Assembly (NCBI RefSeq): GCF_027497215.1
Contig: NZ_CP114904.1
Coordinates: 7,070,997 to 7,134,996, forward strand
Source of the DNA: Micromonospora sp. WMMD812
GTDB lineage: Bacteria > Actinomycetota > Actinomycetes > Mycobacteriales > Micromonosporaceae
DNA: 64,000 nucleotides
Reading direction: 5' to 3'
Shown: positions 11,159 to 20,216 of the stretch, piece by piece
Layout of the letters: every line of letters begins with the position of its first letter
How positions within the stretch are numbered: the stretch's first letter is position 1
Notes under the pieces: generated by a model
What the model saw: only the letters and a program-made list of their open reading frames with translations
What the model was told of the DNA's origin: nothing
Databases searched by the model: none
Position numbers and translations under genes: made by a program

Positions 11159-12696
11159 GCCTCTGCCTCCTTCCGTCCCGCCCCGCCGGCGATGACGCGC
11201 ATGATGCGGTCGGCGTCGAGGTTGTCGTCGTTGGTCAGTTCGGTGACCATCTGCCGGTCACGCATCACGGCGACCTTGTGGCTGAGTCGCAGCACCTCCT
11301 CCAGCTCGGCGGAGATGAACAGCACCGCCATGCCGCCGTCGGCGAGCTGCACCACCAGGCGCTGGATCTCCGCCTTCGCGCCGACGTCGATGCCGCGCGT
11401 CGGCTCGTCGAGGATCAGCAGGCGCGGCTCCGTGATCAGCCACCGGGCGAGCACGACCTTCTGCTGGTTGCCGCCGGACAGGTTCCGCACCGGCATGTCC
11501 GGATCGGTCGGGCGGATGCTCAGCGCCTCGATGTAACGCTGGACCAGGTCGTCCTGCCGTCGCCGCGGCACCGGCCGCAGCCAGCCACGGGCCGCCTGGA
11601 GGGCCAGGATGATGTTCTCGCGGACCGACAGCTCGCCCACCAGGCCCTCGGCGCGCCGGTTCTCCGAGCAGAACGCGATGTTCCGCTCGATGGCGGCGAC
11701 CGGCCCGCGGATGGCGGTCGGCCGGCCGTCCACGGCGAGCCGACCACGGTCGGCGCGGTCGGCGCCGAAGAACAACCGCGCGGCCTCGGTACGTCCCGAG
11801 CCCAGCAACCCGGCCAGACCGACCACCTCCCCTTGGTGGATGGTCAGGCTGAACGGCTCGACCGAGCCGCTCCGGCCCAGCCCGGTCGCCTCGACGACAG
11901 GCGTGCCCGCCTCGACGGCGCGCGGGTCCCGTCCCGCCTGTTCGTCGAGGCGTTCCAGCGCGTCGAGCTCCTTGCCGATCATCTTCTCCACCAGGGCGAG
12001 CTGGGGCAGCTCCGCGGTGGGGTACTCGCCGACGAGGCGGCCGTTGCGCAGCACCGTGATCCGGTCGGCGATCTCGTAGACCTGGTCGAGGAAGTGGGTG
12101 ACGAAGAGGATCGCGATGCCGTCGTCGCGCAGCCGGCGCATGGTCCGCATGAGCTGCCGCACCTCGTCGGCGTCCAGGCTGGACGTGGGCTCGTCGAGGA
12201 TGAGGACCCGGGCCCGTACGTCGACGGCCCGGGCGATCGCCACCATCTGCTGGACGGCGAGCGAGTGGTTCCCGAGCAGCTCGCCGACGTCGATGTCCAG
12301 GTTCAGTCGGGCCAGCAGGTCCGACGCGCGGCGGCGCATCTCCCGCCACCGCACCGCGCCGAGCCGCCGCGGCTGCCGCCCGATGAAGATGTTCTCCGCC
12401 ACCGAGAGGTTGGGGCAGAGGTTGACCTCCTGGTAGACGGTGCTGACGCCGGACTCGGTGGCCTGCATGGGGCCGGAGAAGGAGACCGGGCTGCCGTCGA
12501 GGGTGACGGTGCCGGCATCGTGGCCGTACACCCCGGTCAGCACCTTGATCAGAGTGGACTTGCCGGCGCCGTTCTCGCCCATGAGGGCGTGCACCTCGCC
12601 CGGGAACATGCGGAAGTCGACCCCGTCGAGGGCCCGTACCCCCGGGAAGAACTTGCTGATCGCGGTCATCGTCAGGACCGGATGCCTATCCGACAT
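11155..12696 (-). CDS. Sugar ABC transporter ATP-binding protein, YtfR/AraG-like
   Basis: 513 residues from ATG at 12696. Tandem ATPase domains: Walker [10 protein letters not shown] in the first, with signature SLAVQQMVAIARA and Walker B LILDEPTSSLDA; the second has degenerate Walker [19 protein letters not shown] and [15 protein letters not shown]. It drives the two-permease CUT2 importer. A 178-base gap with a hairpin separates it from the binding-protein gene upstream. Confidence 0.94.
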   Translation of the reverse strand: MSDRHPVLTMTAISKFFPGVRALDGVDFRMFPGEVHALMGENGAGKSTLIKVLTGVYGHDAGTVTLDGSPVSFSGPMQATESGVSTVYQEVNLCPNLSVAENIFIGRQPRRLGAVRWREMRRRASDLLARLNLDIDVGELLGNHSLAVQQMVAIARAVDVRARVLILDEPTSSLDADEVRQLMRTMRRLRDDGIAILFVTHFLDQVYEIADRITVLRNGRLVGEYPTAELPQLALVEKMIGKELDALERLDEQAGRDPRAVEAGTPVVEATGLGRSGSVEPFSLTIHQGEVVGLAGLLGSGRTEAARLFFGADRADRGRLAVDGRPTAIRGPVAAIERNIAFCSENRRAEGLVGELSVRENIILALQAARGWLRPVPRRRQDDLVQRYIEALSIRPTDPDMPVRNLSGGNQQKVVLARWLITEPRLLILDEPTRGIDVGAKAEIQRLVVQLADGGMAVLFISAELEEVLRLSHKVAVMRDRQMVTELTNDDNLDADRIMRVIAGGAGRKEAEA

Positions 12697-12787
12697 CCCA
12701 CCAGACCTTTCGTGATTGTCGTCAGGTGCGTGGCCGTCGCGACCGTGCGGGGGCCCGGAGCGTCGGGTCACGGGAGAGCGAGCGGTC

Positions 12788-12818
12788 GGGCCGGCGGTGT
12801 GGTGGACACCGCCGGCCC
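12788..12818 (-). terminator. Perfect stem-loop between second binding-protein gene and its ATPase
   Basis: GGGCCGGCGGTGT (12788-12800) pairs exactly with 12806-12818 around a five-base loop. It lies 57 bases after the binding-protein stop on the minus strand, equivalent to the hairpin at 3498-3539 in the first importer. A likely mRNA-stabilising or partial termination element that raises binding-protein yield. Confidence 0.7.
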
Positions 12819-12874
12819 GTTCCCGCGCCGGGGCGAACGGTCACGGCGAGGCGCGGCCTACCCCGGGGCCGGCG

Positions 12875-13879
12875 TCAGTACTTGCGGTTGGGCAGCGCCG
12901 CCTTCGCCGTGTCCTGCGTGAAGGTGGTCTCCTCGGTCTCGATGCGCGCGGGCACCTCCTCGCCGGCGTGCACCTTCTTCGCCAGCTCCATCAGCTGGGG
13001 GCCGAGCAGCGGGCTGCACTCCGCGATGAAGTTGAACTTCCCGTCGGCGAGGGCCTGCATGCCGTCCTTGACCGCGTCGACGGTGATGATCTTGATGTCC
13101 TTGCCGGGCACCTTGCCGGCCGCCGTGATGGCTTCCAGCGCCCCCAGGCCCATGTCGTCGTTGTGCGCGAAGAGCACGTCGATCTTCGGGTTGGCCTTGA
13201 GGAACTGCTCCATGACCGCCTTGCCGCCGGCCCGCGTGAAGTCGCCGCTCTGCGATGCGATGATCTTCAGGTTGGGGTTCGCCGCGATCGCCTCGGCGAA
13301 GCCCTTCTTCCGGTCGTTGGCCGGCGCCGAGCCCGTGGTGCCCTGCAGCTCCACGATGTTCACCGGGCCCGTCGCGGCCTTGGTCTCCTCGATCAACCAC
13401 TCGCCCGAGAGCCGGCCCTCCTTCACGAAGTCGGAGCCGAGGAAGGTCTTGTAGAGCGACTTGTCGGCCGAGTCGACGGCGCGGTCGGTCAGGATCACCG
13501 GGATGCCGGCGTCCTTCGCCTCCTTGAGCACGGTGTCCCAGCCCGACTCCACCACCGGCGAGAAGGCGATCACGTCCACCTTCTGCTGGATGAAGTTGCG
13601 GATCGCCTTGATCTGGTTCTCCTGCTTCTGCTGGGCGTCGTCGAACTTCAGCTCGATGCCGGCCTCGGCGGCGGCGTCCTTGACGGAGGTGGTGTTCGCG
13701 GTGCGCCAGCCGCTCTCGGCACCGACCTGCGAGAAGCCGAGGACGATCTTGCCGTCGTCGCCGCCGGCCGCTCCGCCGGTGTCGCTGTTGGCGCACGCGG
13801 TCAACCCGGCGGCGAGCAGGCCGGCGGCCAGGACGGCGCCGAACCGGCGGCGGGTGAGGGGACTTCCGGTGATTCTCAT
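12875..13879 (-). CDS. ABC transporter sugar-binding lipoprotein, YtfQ-like
   Basis: 334 residues. The signal peptide ends in a lipobox LLAAGLTACAN, so the protein is membrane-anchored outside the cell. The Peripl_BP_4 domain begins KIVLGFSQVGAESGWRTANT, the typical opening of YtfQ-like galactofuranose/arabinose binding proteins. It lies between araD and the ATPase in the ara operon. L-arabinose (possibly arabinofuranose) is the inferred ligand. Confidence 0.9.
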   Translation of the reverse strand: MRITGSPLTRRRFGAVLAAGLLAAGLTACANSDTGGAAGGDDGKIVLGFSQVGAESGWRTANTTSVKDAAAEAGIELKFDDAQQKQENQIKAIRNFIQQKVDVIAFSPVVESGWDTVLKEAKDAGIPVILTDRAVDSADKSLYKTFLGSDFVKEGRLSGEWLIEETKAATGPVNIVELQGTTGSAPANDRKKGFAEAIAANPNLKIIASQSGDFTRAGGKAVMEQFLKANPKIDVLFAHNDDMGLGALEAITAAGKVPGKDIKIITVDAVKDGMQALADGKFNFIAECSPLLGPQLMELAKKVHAGEEVPARIETEETTFTQDTAKAALPNRKY

Positions 13880-14025
13880 GTGCGGACTCCTTGTGGCGTT
13901 GAGGGGGTGGGACGGTTGGCGGTGCCGGCCCGAACCGGCGGGTGGCCGGCCGGGCGACCCGTGACGAAGGTGCGTTCGACCAGCCGGCCCTCAGGGAGTG
14001 GGGTCGGCCGGAGGTACCGGGGGCG

Positions 14026-14724
14026 CTACCGGCGCGGTGACGGGACGGTGTTCTGCCCGTAGACGTTCTGGTAGCGCGCGTAGAGGGAGTCGATGTCCTC
14101 GGCGGCGATCGGCAGGGGCTCGCCCAGCGCCCGGGTCAGGTGGGCGGTACGGGCGACGTCCTCGCACATCACCGCCGCCTTGACCGCCGCCTTGGCGTTC
14201 GGGCCGATGGTGAAGACGCCGTGGTTGCGCATCAGCACCGCGGGCGAGCGGTGCCCGGAGAGGGTCGCCACGATGCCCTTGCCGATGTCGTCGCCGCCGA
14301 TCAGCGCGAACGGTCCGACCGGGATCTCCCCGCCGAACTCGTCGGCCTGGGCGGTGAGGTGGCAGGGGATCGACTCGCCGCGTGCGGCCCAGGCGGTCGC
14401 GTAGCCGCTGTGCGTGTGCACGACACCGCCGACGTCCGGCATGGCCCGGTAGACGTAGGCGTGCGACGCGGTGTCGCTCGACGGGGAGAGATCACCCTCC
14501 ACCACGACACCGTCGAGGTCACAGACGACCATGTTGTCGGGCCGCAGGTCGTCGTAGGAGACCCCGCTCGGCTTGATCACCATGAGGTCCCGGCCCGGGA
14601 CGCGCGCCGAGACGTTGCCGGCGGTCCAGGCGACCAGGTGGTACCGGACCAGCTCGGCGTGCAGGGCGGCCACGGTCTCGCGGAGCCCCGCGACCGCGCC
14701 GTCGTCGTCGGGGAGCACGCTCAT
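14026..14724 (-). CDS. araD: L-ribulose-5-phosphate 4-epimerase
   Basis: 232 residues, typical length. Class II aldolase/adducin fold; zinc-binding HTHSGYATAW motif (residues about 97-106) and the downstream RNHGVFTIG segment with another metal-ligand His are present. It converts L-ribulose 5-phosphate to D-xylulose 5-phosphate for the pentose phosphate pathway. The ATG overlaps the araB stop by four bases, so araB and araD are coupled. Confidence 0.95.
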   Translation of the reverse strand: MSVLPDDDGAVAGLRETVAALHAELVRYHLVAWTAGNVSARVPGRDLMVIKPSGVSYDDLRPDNMVVCDLDGVVVEGDLSPSSDTASHAYVYRAMPDVGGVVHTHSGYATAWAARGESIPCHLTAQADEFGGEIPVGPFALIGGDDIGKGIVATLSGHRSPAVLMRNHGVFTIGPNAKAAVKAAVMCEDVARTAHLTRALGEPLPIAAEDIDSLYARYQNVYGQNTVPSPRR

Positions 14725-16418
14725 GCCATCACCTCCAGAGTGGGAGCGGCCTCGCGGGCCGGCGCGGGTACGGCCGCCGACCGGGCGGCGTTACGGATGG
14801 CCCGCAGGCGCAGCAACACGTCGTCGCCGCCGCGGCCGAAGTGGTCGTGCAGGCGCCGGTACTCGGCGTACAGCGCGTCGTAGGCGCGGACCCGCTCCGG
14901 GTCCGGCAGGTACGCGTCACGGTGGACCCGGCCCATCGCCGCGGACGCGGTCGGCACGTCACGGTGGGCGCCCGCCGCGACCGCCGCGTGGATCGCCGAG
15001 CCGAGTGCCGGTCCCTGCGCCGAGCCGATGATGCTCAGTGGCCGGTTGGTGACGTCCGCGTAGATCTGCATCAGCAGCGGGTTGCCGGTCAGCCCGCCGG
15101 CGATGACCAGTTCGTCCACGGGCACCCCCGCGTCGGCGAACGCCTCGATGATCATCCGGGTGCCGTACGCGGTGGACTCCAGCAGCGCCCGGTAGATGTC
15201 CGGCGGTCGGGTTGCCAGGGTCAGCCCCACGATCACACCGCTCAGGTCGTGGTTGACCAGCAGCGACCGGTTGCCGTTCCACCAGTCGAGCGCCACCAGG
15301 CCGTGTGCGCCCACCGGCTGCGCGGCGGCCTGCTCGCTCAGTGCCTGGTGCGAGGCGTACCCGTCGGGTGCGGCGTGGTCCACGTGCCAGCCGAAGATGT
15401 CGCCCACGCCGCTCTGCCCGGCCTCGTAGCCCCAGCGGCCGGCGCTGATGCCGCCGTCGACCACGCCGCACATGCCGGCGACCTCGGCCAGTTGGGTGCC
15501 GTTGAGCACGTGGCAGGTGGAGGTGCCCATGATGGCGACCATCCGGCCCGGGTCGAGGGCCTGCGCGGCCGCCGCGGTGACGTGGGCGTCCACGTTGCCG
15601 ACCGCCACGGCGACGCCCTCGGGCAGCCCGGTCCACGCCGCCGCCTGCGCGGTCAGGCCGCCGGCGCGGTCACCGAGCGCGGCCAGCGGACCGTCGATCT
15701 TCTCGACGAAGTCGGCGAAGTCCGGGTTGAGCGCGGCGAGGTAGTCGCGGGACGGGTAGCGCCCGTCCTGCCGGATGCCCTTGTAGCCCGCCGTGCACAC
15801 GTTGCGGGTCTCGACGCCGCACAGCTGCCAGACGATCCAGTCGGCGGCCTCGATCCAGCGTTCGGCCCGGTCGTAGATCTCGGGATCCTCCTCCAGCAGC
15901 TGCAGGGCCTTGGCGTACTGCCACTCGGCGGAGATCTTGCCGCCGTACCGTCCGATCCACGGCTCCCGGCGCTCGTGTGCCAGCGCGTTGATGCGGTCGG
16001 CTTGCTGCTGGGCGGCGTGGTGCTTCCACAGCTTGACGTAGGCGTGCGGGCGGGTGCGCAGGTCGGGCAGCTCGCACAGGGGAGTGCCGTCGGCCAGGGT
16101 GGGCAGCACGGTGCAGGCGGTGAAGTCGATGCCGATGCCGACGACCTGGGCGGCCGGCACGCCGCTCGCCGCCAGGGCCTCCGGCACGGCGTGCCGCAGC
16201 ACCTCGCGGTAGTCGTCGGGGTCCTGCACGGCCCAGTCGGCCGGCAGCTGCTGCCCGTCGGCGGCCAGCACCGAGTCCATGACGCCGCTGCGGTAGGGGT
16301 GCACCGCCGTGCCCAGCTCGGCGCCGTCGCGTACGCGCACCACCAGTGCGCGCCCGGACAACGTTCCGAAGTCGACGCCGACGACGAACCGGTCGTCCGG
16401 CTCGGTCGAAAGGCTCAT
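14721..16418 (-). CDS. araB: Ribulokinase
   Basis: 565 residues from ATG at 16418, eight bases after GGAGG. An upstream in-frame start is unlikely because that stretch contains the promoter and operator. It is a FGGY carbohydrate kinase: N-terminal phosphate-binding VVGVDFGTLSGRALV, and C-terminal GGLTGNPLLMQIYAD. It phosphorylates L-ribulose to L-ribulose 5-phosphate. It is the first gene of the araB-araD-importer-araA operon, directly behind a LacI operator. Confidence 0.96.
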   Translation of the reverse strand: MSLSTEPDDRFVVGVDFGTLSGRALVVRVRDGAELGTAVHPYRSGVMDSVLAADGQQLPADWAVQDPDDYREVLRHAVPEALAASGVPAAQVVGIGIDFTACTVLPTLADGTPLCELPDLRTRPHAYVKLWKHHAAQQQADRINALAHERREPWIGRYGGKISAEWQYAKALQLLEEDPEIYDRAERWIEAADWIVWQLCGVETRNVCTAGYKGIRQDGRYPSRDYLAALNPDFADFVEKIDGPLAALGDRAGGLTAQAAAWTGLPEGVAVAVGNVDAHVTAAAAQALDPGRMVAIMGTSTCHVLNGTQLAEVAGMCGVVDGGISAGRWGYEAGQSGVGDIFGWHVDHAAPDGYASHQALSEQAAAQPVGAHGLVALDWWNGNRSLLVNHDLSGVIVGLTLATRPPDIYRALLESTAYGTRMIIEAFADAGVPVDELVIAGGLTGNPLLMQIYADVTNRPLSIIGSAQGPALGSAIHAAVAAGAHRDVPTASAAMGRVHRDAYLPDPERVRAYDALYAEYRRLHDHFGRGGDDVLLRLRAIRNAARSAAVPAPAREAAPTLEVMA

Positions 16419-16446
16419 GACATCCTCCGCTCGCCTGCTGGCCATA

Positions 16447-16475
16447 GTGTTAGCGCTCACATAAACATCCGTCAA
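16447..16475 (-). promoter_or_regulatory. araB promoter with overlapping LacI operator
   Basis: On the minus strand TTGACG (16470-16475), a 17-base spacer and TAACAC (16447-16452) form a promoter. The operator TGTTAGCGCTCACA (16448-16461, plus-strand reading) covers the -10 box. It ends 29 bases before the araB start and is the exact reverse complement of the operator at 2286-2299. Confidence 0.75.
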
Positions 16476-16746
16476 GACTTGTTTCGAAACGTGCGCGTAA
16501 TGGCGTCTGCTCCCCACCGTGACCGGCCACAATCGCTCGTACGCTGGTGGCGCGGCCGCCGCGCTGAACCGCCGTACCCCGTGACGAAGCAGCGATGTGT
16601 GCGCTCACGGGGCGGCTTCCTGCCGGTCATCCCGGCCGCAGGTCGGCCGGGGCGGGAGCCGCGCGGCCGCGCGGGCGGCGGCCCGGTCGGCGACCAGGCC
16701 ACCGCCCGCGCGGACGGCGAGTTTCGGCAGCGGCGGTGAGCCGCCC
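16476..16746. other. Intergenic stretch upstream of the araB promoter, with a second operator-like site
   Basis: Holds no convincing gene. TGTGTGCGCTCACG at 16596-16609 matches 11 of 14 positions of the araB operator and lies 148 bases (about 14 helical turns) upstream of it. This spacing would allow repressor tetramer looping, but the match may be chance. A short GGCGG-TGAG-CCGCC hairpin at 16732-16745 just past the stop of the next gene could help terminate it. Confidence 0.3.
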
Positions 16747-19700
16747 CTACGGTGTGAGCTCCCGGTTCGCCCGGGCGGCGCCGGAGACCACGCGAGCCAG
16801 GTCCGCCGGGCTGAACCGCCCCGCCCTGCGGAACTGCGCGGCGATGAGGGCGACCGTCGACACGAAGTGACCGTGGCTGGCGAAGGGCGCGTGGTCCCAC
16901 ACCAGGTCGAGGAAGGTCGGGCCGTCGTCGCCGGGCGAGGGGATGCCCGCGACGGGTACGTCGTACCGGGGCAGCCCGTCGTCGCGCTTGTGGTTCGGCA
17001 CGCCGGTGTCGATGGGCCCGAAGACGATCGTCGGTTCGACCCGGCGGAAGTACGACGAGACGGGCTGGGTGTCGCTGATGTAGTACGGGCGCAGGGTGAG
17101 CTCGTGCGTGGTGAAGAGCGGGTCACCCGACGCCGTGGTGCTCGCGTGCGTGATGGCCGAGCGGGCGTAGTCGCCGTCGCGCTTCAGGTGGCGGTAGAGG
17201 GACAGCTCGCGGTAGGTGCCGTTGCCGGGGTTGCCGAGGATCTGCAGGAGGACCGGACCCCAGAAGATCGATTGCGTGTCGGGACGGTCCAGCGCCCGCT
17301 CGATCCGGATGCTGAAGGGCATCCGGATGTCGATGGTGTCGCCGCGCCGCCAGGTGCGGCTCAGGGTCAGGTAGCTGCCGGGCTTGGGGTTGCCCTTCTG
17401 CGCCACGCCGTTGATCGAGACGAAGAAGCCCTTCTCGACCCAGCCGGGCACCCGCAGCTTGATGTCGAGCCGGCCACTGCCGTTCACGGTCAGCCTGGTG
17501 CGGTCCTCCCGCGGGTACGTCGTCTCCTGGGTGATGACGAAGCCCTTCTCCGCCCAGTTCAGGGTGGACGAGGCGTAGAGGTTGACCCACAGGCTCCGGC
17601 CGTCGGCCGACTTGAAGTAGATCGTCTCCTGGTATTTGGTGTGGTTCTCCAACCCGGTCCCGCCGCAGCACGTGCCGGTGTTGCCGTAGCTGCGGTTGGC
17701 GCCCGGGGTCAGCGGCTGGAAGTAGGTGACCTGCGGGTTGCTGACGCTGGTGGTGTCGGCGCGGGAGCCCGTGATCTGGTTCAGCAGGCCCCGCTCGTAG
17801 TAGTCCATGTAGGCCGCGTCGTGCTCGTGGAGGAACAGGTTGCGGGCAAGCTTGATGAGGTTGTACGTGGTGCAGGTCTCCGCGCCGCCCTGCGCGATGG
17901 CGTTCGCGATGTTGTCCCGGTTCTGGAACATCTCGATGTTGTTGTTGGAGCCGGGGTAGTTCCCGCTGGTCCCGCCGTTGGCGAACATGCGGTGCGGGAC
18001 CACCATGCCGAAGAAGTTCTTCGCGGCCTGGAAGTACTCGCGGTCGCCGCTGTGCTCGTAGACGCGCAGGTAGCCGACGAACTGCGGCACGTGCGAGTTG
18101 GCGTGCAGCCGGTCAGGGCGGCGACGGCCGGGATTGGTCTCCGGTGTGACGACGAGGATGTCGCGGTTCTCGACGCACGGGTCGAAGAGCGACTCCCGGT
18201 TGTCGAAGAACTTCGCCGTGTCCAGGTGCTTCGCCTGCCCGGTGAGCGCGTAGATCTCGGGGAAGACCTCGTTCGCCCCGCCGGTCTCGCCGGCGATGTA
18301 GAGGTCCCACATGTAATTCAGGTTGTCGCGGGTGATCGGCCCGGTGTAGTCGGGGTGGTTCTTGTCGCCGACGGTCAGGGCGAGGTGCGCCCAGTCGGCC
18401 ATCGTCGTGACGACGTCGAGGGCCTTCTGGTTGTCCGTGTGGTAGTGCGCGTCCAGCAGGCCCCGCATGATCTTGTGTTGGGTGTACCAGGGGGCCCAGG
18501 TGTTCGTGCTCGCGTTGCCGCCGTAGACGGCCCAGCGCGGCGGGCCGAGCCGGAGCACGGCGTCCTCCGGGATGGCGCCCAGGTAACCCGGATGGGTCGG
18601 AACCCAGAGCGCGGTTCCACCGTCCTGGCTCGGCACGACACCGCCGTCGCGGCTGTTCGGGGAGGAGTCGGGGACGGTGGTGCCGCCGTCCTCGTCGAAC
18701 CGGTACCAGGCGATCGTCCCGCCGCCGGTGGTCCCGGCGGGCGAGTCCAGCAGCGACTGCACCTGCTGCGGGGTCAGGGCCCGGTCGAAGACGTGGAACT
18801 CGTCGATGGTCGCGTCCAGGAACGGGTCGCCGTACTGGGATCGGCCGATCCACCGGTTGCCGGGGTTCCCGAGGTGCGAGGGGTTGAGCGTCATGTTGGT
18901 GTTCGTGCCGGCGGGCTGACCGTTGACGTACAGCGTTCCGGTGTTCTGCGAGAGGGTGGCGGCCAGGTGCACCCACTGGTTGGTGGGCAACGGGGTGTTG
19001 CCGTTGATCTGCTGCTCGCCGCCGGATCCGCCGACGGTGATCGCGAACCGCGGCGCGTTTCCGGCAGCGCCGGCGCGCGGCGTGAGGAACATGTTGACCG
19101 TGGTGTTCTGACCGAAGTCGAACAGCCGGCTCCAGTTCTGGGTGGAGCCGAGATTCACCCAGGTGGCGATGGTGAAGTCGGTGAGCTGGCTGATCGCCTC
19201 CTGGGGAAGGGTCACGTACTGCGCCCGGCTGGGTCCGTTCAGGCGCAGCCCGTTACCGAACCGGCCCGGCACCCGGCCGATCTGCGGCGGCTCCTGCGGG
19301 TCCTCGCCCCCCGGGCCGCCGGTGCCCATCCGTGCGGTGATCGCGCTCTGGCAGGCGGCGAGCTCGTCGACCATCCAGTCGAGCTTGGTCTTGAAGATCG
19401 GCTCGCCCTGGTCGGCGTACGCCTGCGCCAGGGCGGTCATGAAGTGTCCGGCCCAGTGGCCGCTGAGCAGCCCACCGTCCTCCCAGCCGCCCGGCACGGA
19501 GACCCCCGACGGGTTCGGCCGGCCGGCCTGGTTGTTGAAGAGCACCAGGAAGCGCCGCTCGTCGAACTGCCGGAGGTAGTCCTTGGTGCGGTCACGCTTC
19601 TCCTGCAGCAGGCCGTTGCCCAGCCGCACCTCCCGTAGCTGGAACGGCCGGACCGGGGCGGTGCCGCCGGGGCCGGGAGAGGGCGCGGCCGGCCGGAGCC

Positions 19701-19845
19701 CGGTCGGGGTGGCCGCCGCCTCGGCCGTCGGCGCGGCCTGGGCGGCCGCCGGAAGCGCGCCGACGCCGGCCGCCGCGGCGGCGCCGACAGCGGAGGCCTG
19801 GAGCAGCTGACGTCGATTGACGGAGAGCTTGTCGGATGGGGCCAC
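16747..19845 (-). CDS. Secreted GH127-type beta-L-arabinofuranosidase with inserted LamG domain
   Basis: 1032 residues; GTG at 19845 gives a Tat-like signal (NRRQLLQAS, then an Ala-rich core ending near residue 45). The GH127 (DUF1680) domain starts FQLREVRLGNGLLQ and is interrupted at about residues 190-390 by a LamG/concanavalin-like domain (FTIATWVNLGSTQNW). It resumes with the catalytic part. Glu656, Cys658 (GGAETCTTYN), Cys726 and Cys727 (TCCGG) correspond to the Glu-Cys-Cys-Cys zinc/nucleophile set of GH127/GH146. It should release L-arabinofuranose from plant arabinans or glycoproteins outside the cell. Operator-like sites lie upstream. Confidence 0.88.
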   Translation of the reverse strand: MAPSDKLSVNRRQLLQASAVGAAAAAGVGALPAAAQAAPTAEAAATPTGLRPAAPSPGPGGTAPVRPFQLREVRLGNGLLQEKRDRTKDYLRQFDERRFLVLFNNQAGRPNPSGVSVPGGWEDGGLLSGHWAGHFMTALAQAYADQGEPIFKTKLDWMVDELAACQSAITARMGTGGPGGEDPQEPPQIGRVPGRFGNGLRLNGPSRAQYVTLPQEAISQLTDFTIATWVNLGSTQNWSRLFDFGQNTTVNMFLTPRAGAAGNAPRFAITVGGSGGEQQINGNTPLPTNQWVHLAATLSQNTGTLYVNGQPAGTNTNMTLNPSHLGNPGNRWIGRSQYGDPFLDATIDEFHVFDRALTPQQVQSLLDSPAGTTGGGTIAWYRFDEDGGTTVPDSSPNSRDGGVVPSQDGGTALWVPTHPGYLGAIPEDAVLRLGPPRWAVYGGNASTNTWAPWYTQHKIMRGLLDAHYHTDNQKALDVVTTMADWAHLALTVGDKNHPDYTGPITRDNLNYMWDLYIAGETGGANEVFPEIYALTGQAKHLDTAKFFDNRESLFDPCVENRDILVVTPETNPGRRRPDRLHANSHVPQFVGYLRVYEHSGDREYFQAAKNFFGMVVPHRMFANGGTSGNYPGSNNNIEMFQNRDNIANAIAQGGAETCTTYNLIKLARNLFLHEHDAAYMDYYERGLLNQITGSRADTTSVSNPQVTYFQPLTPGANRSYGNTGTCCGGTGLENHTKYQETIYFKSADGRSLWVNLYASSTLNWAEKGFVITQETTYPREDRTRLTVNGSGRLDIKLRVPGWVEKGFFVSINGVAQKGNPKPGSYLTLSRTWRRGDTIDIRMPFSIRIERALDRPDTQSIFWGPVLLQILGNPGNGTYRELSLYRHLKRDGDYARSAITHASTTASGDPLFTTHELTLRPYYISDTQPVSSYFRRVEPTIVFGPIDTGVPNHKRDDGLPRYDVPVAGIPSPGDDGPTFLDLVWDHAPFASHGHFVSTVALIAAQFRRAGRFSPADLARVVSGAARANRELTP

Positions 19846-20004
19846 TGGAGATCGTCCTTCCAACGTGGGAATAGGTGCAGGCCGCCTGGCCAGGTGTCCG
19901 GGTCCGCGGGGTCGAGGTAGGCCCGGCTCGCACCGCTGAGGCGGGCCGCTGGGGTGTGGACGGGTGGACGCGCCACCGTGGACGGGAACCGCCGCCTGCT
20001 GGGA

Positions 20005-20033
20005 GTGTGAGCGTTCACTTAAGCGAGCGTCAA
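20005..20033 (-). promoter_or_regulatory. Promoter with LacI-type operator for the secreted GH127 gene
   Basis: Minus-strand TTGACG (20028-20033), 17 bases, then TCACAC (20005-20010). An operator-like TGTGAGCGTTCACT (20006-20019) covers the -10 and part of the spacer and matches 11 of 14 bases of the 2286 site. Same architecture as the araB and importer promoters. About 160 bases separate it from the start codon at 19845. Confidence 0.6.
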
Positions 20034-20059
20034 TCCCTGCATCCAAGAAAGTTCGGGGT

Positions 20060-20099
20060 TTGACACGTCCACGAAATGTATCTATGTTAACGCTCAACA
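20060..20099 (+). promoter_or_regulatory. Plus-strand promoter and operator-like site before the P450 gene
   Basis: TTGACA (20060-20065), 17 bases and TATGTT (20083-20088) form the best sigma-70-like promoter in the window. TGTTAACGCTCAACA (20085-20099) overlaps the -10 box and carries one good LacI half-site. Reading rightward it would serve the P450 starting at 20217, with a leader of about 120 bases. Confidence 0.5.
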
Positions 20100-20216
20100 T
20101 CATGCCTCGGTCGGTCCTGCGACCACGCGAACCGTCCTGCGCCGCCGCCACGGCCCGGTCGACGCGGGCGAGACGCTGACCGTGCCGGGTGGACGCGACC
20201 GATCGAGGAGGGCGCC

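Noticed and set aside
9024..14062. Very long plus-strand open frames opposite the ara operon
   Set aside because: They are antisense shadows of araA, permeases and ATPase with Arg/Asp/His-rich composition; no motifs or start signals.
16419..16532. N-terminal extension of araB from 16532
   Set aside because: The extension would be coded by the promoter and LacI operator, and ATG at 16418 has GGAGG at the right distance and gives normal length.
20102..20179. 25-codon open frame between the P450 promoter and the P450 gene
   Set aside because: No ribosome-binding site and composition like random GC-rich DNA; no known leader peptide pattern.
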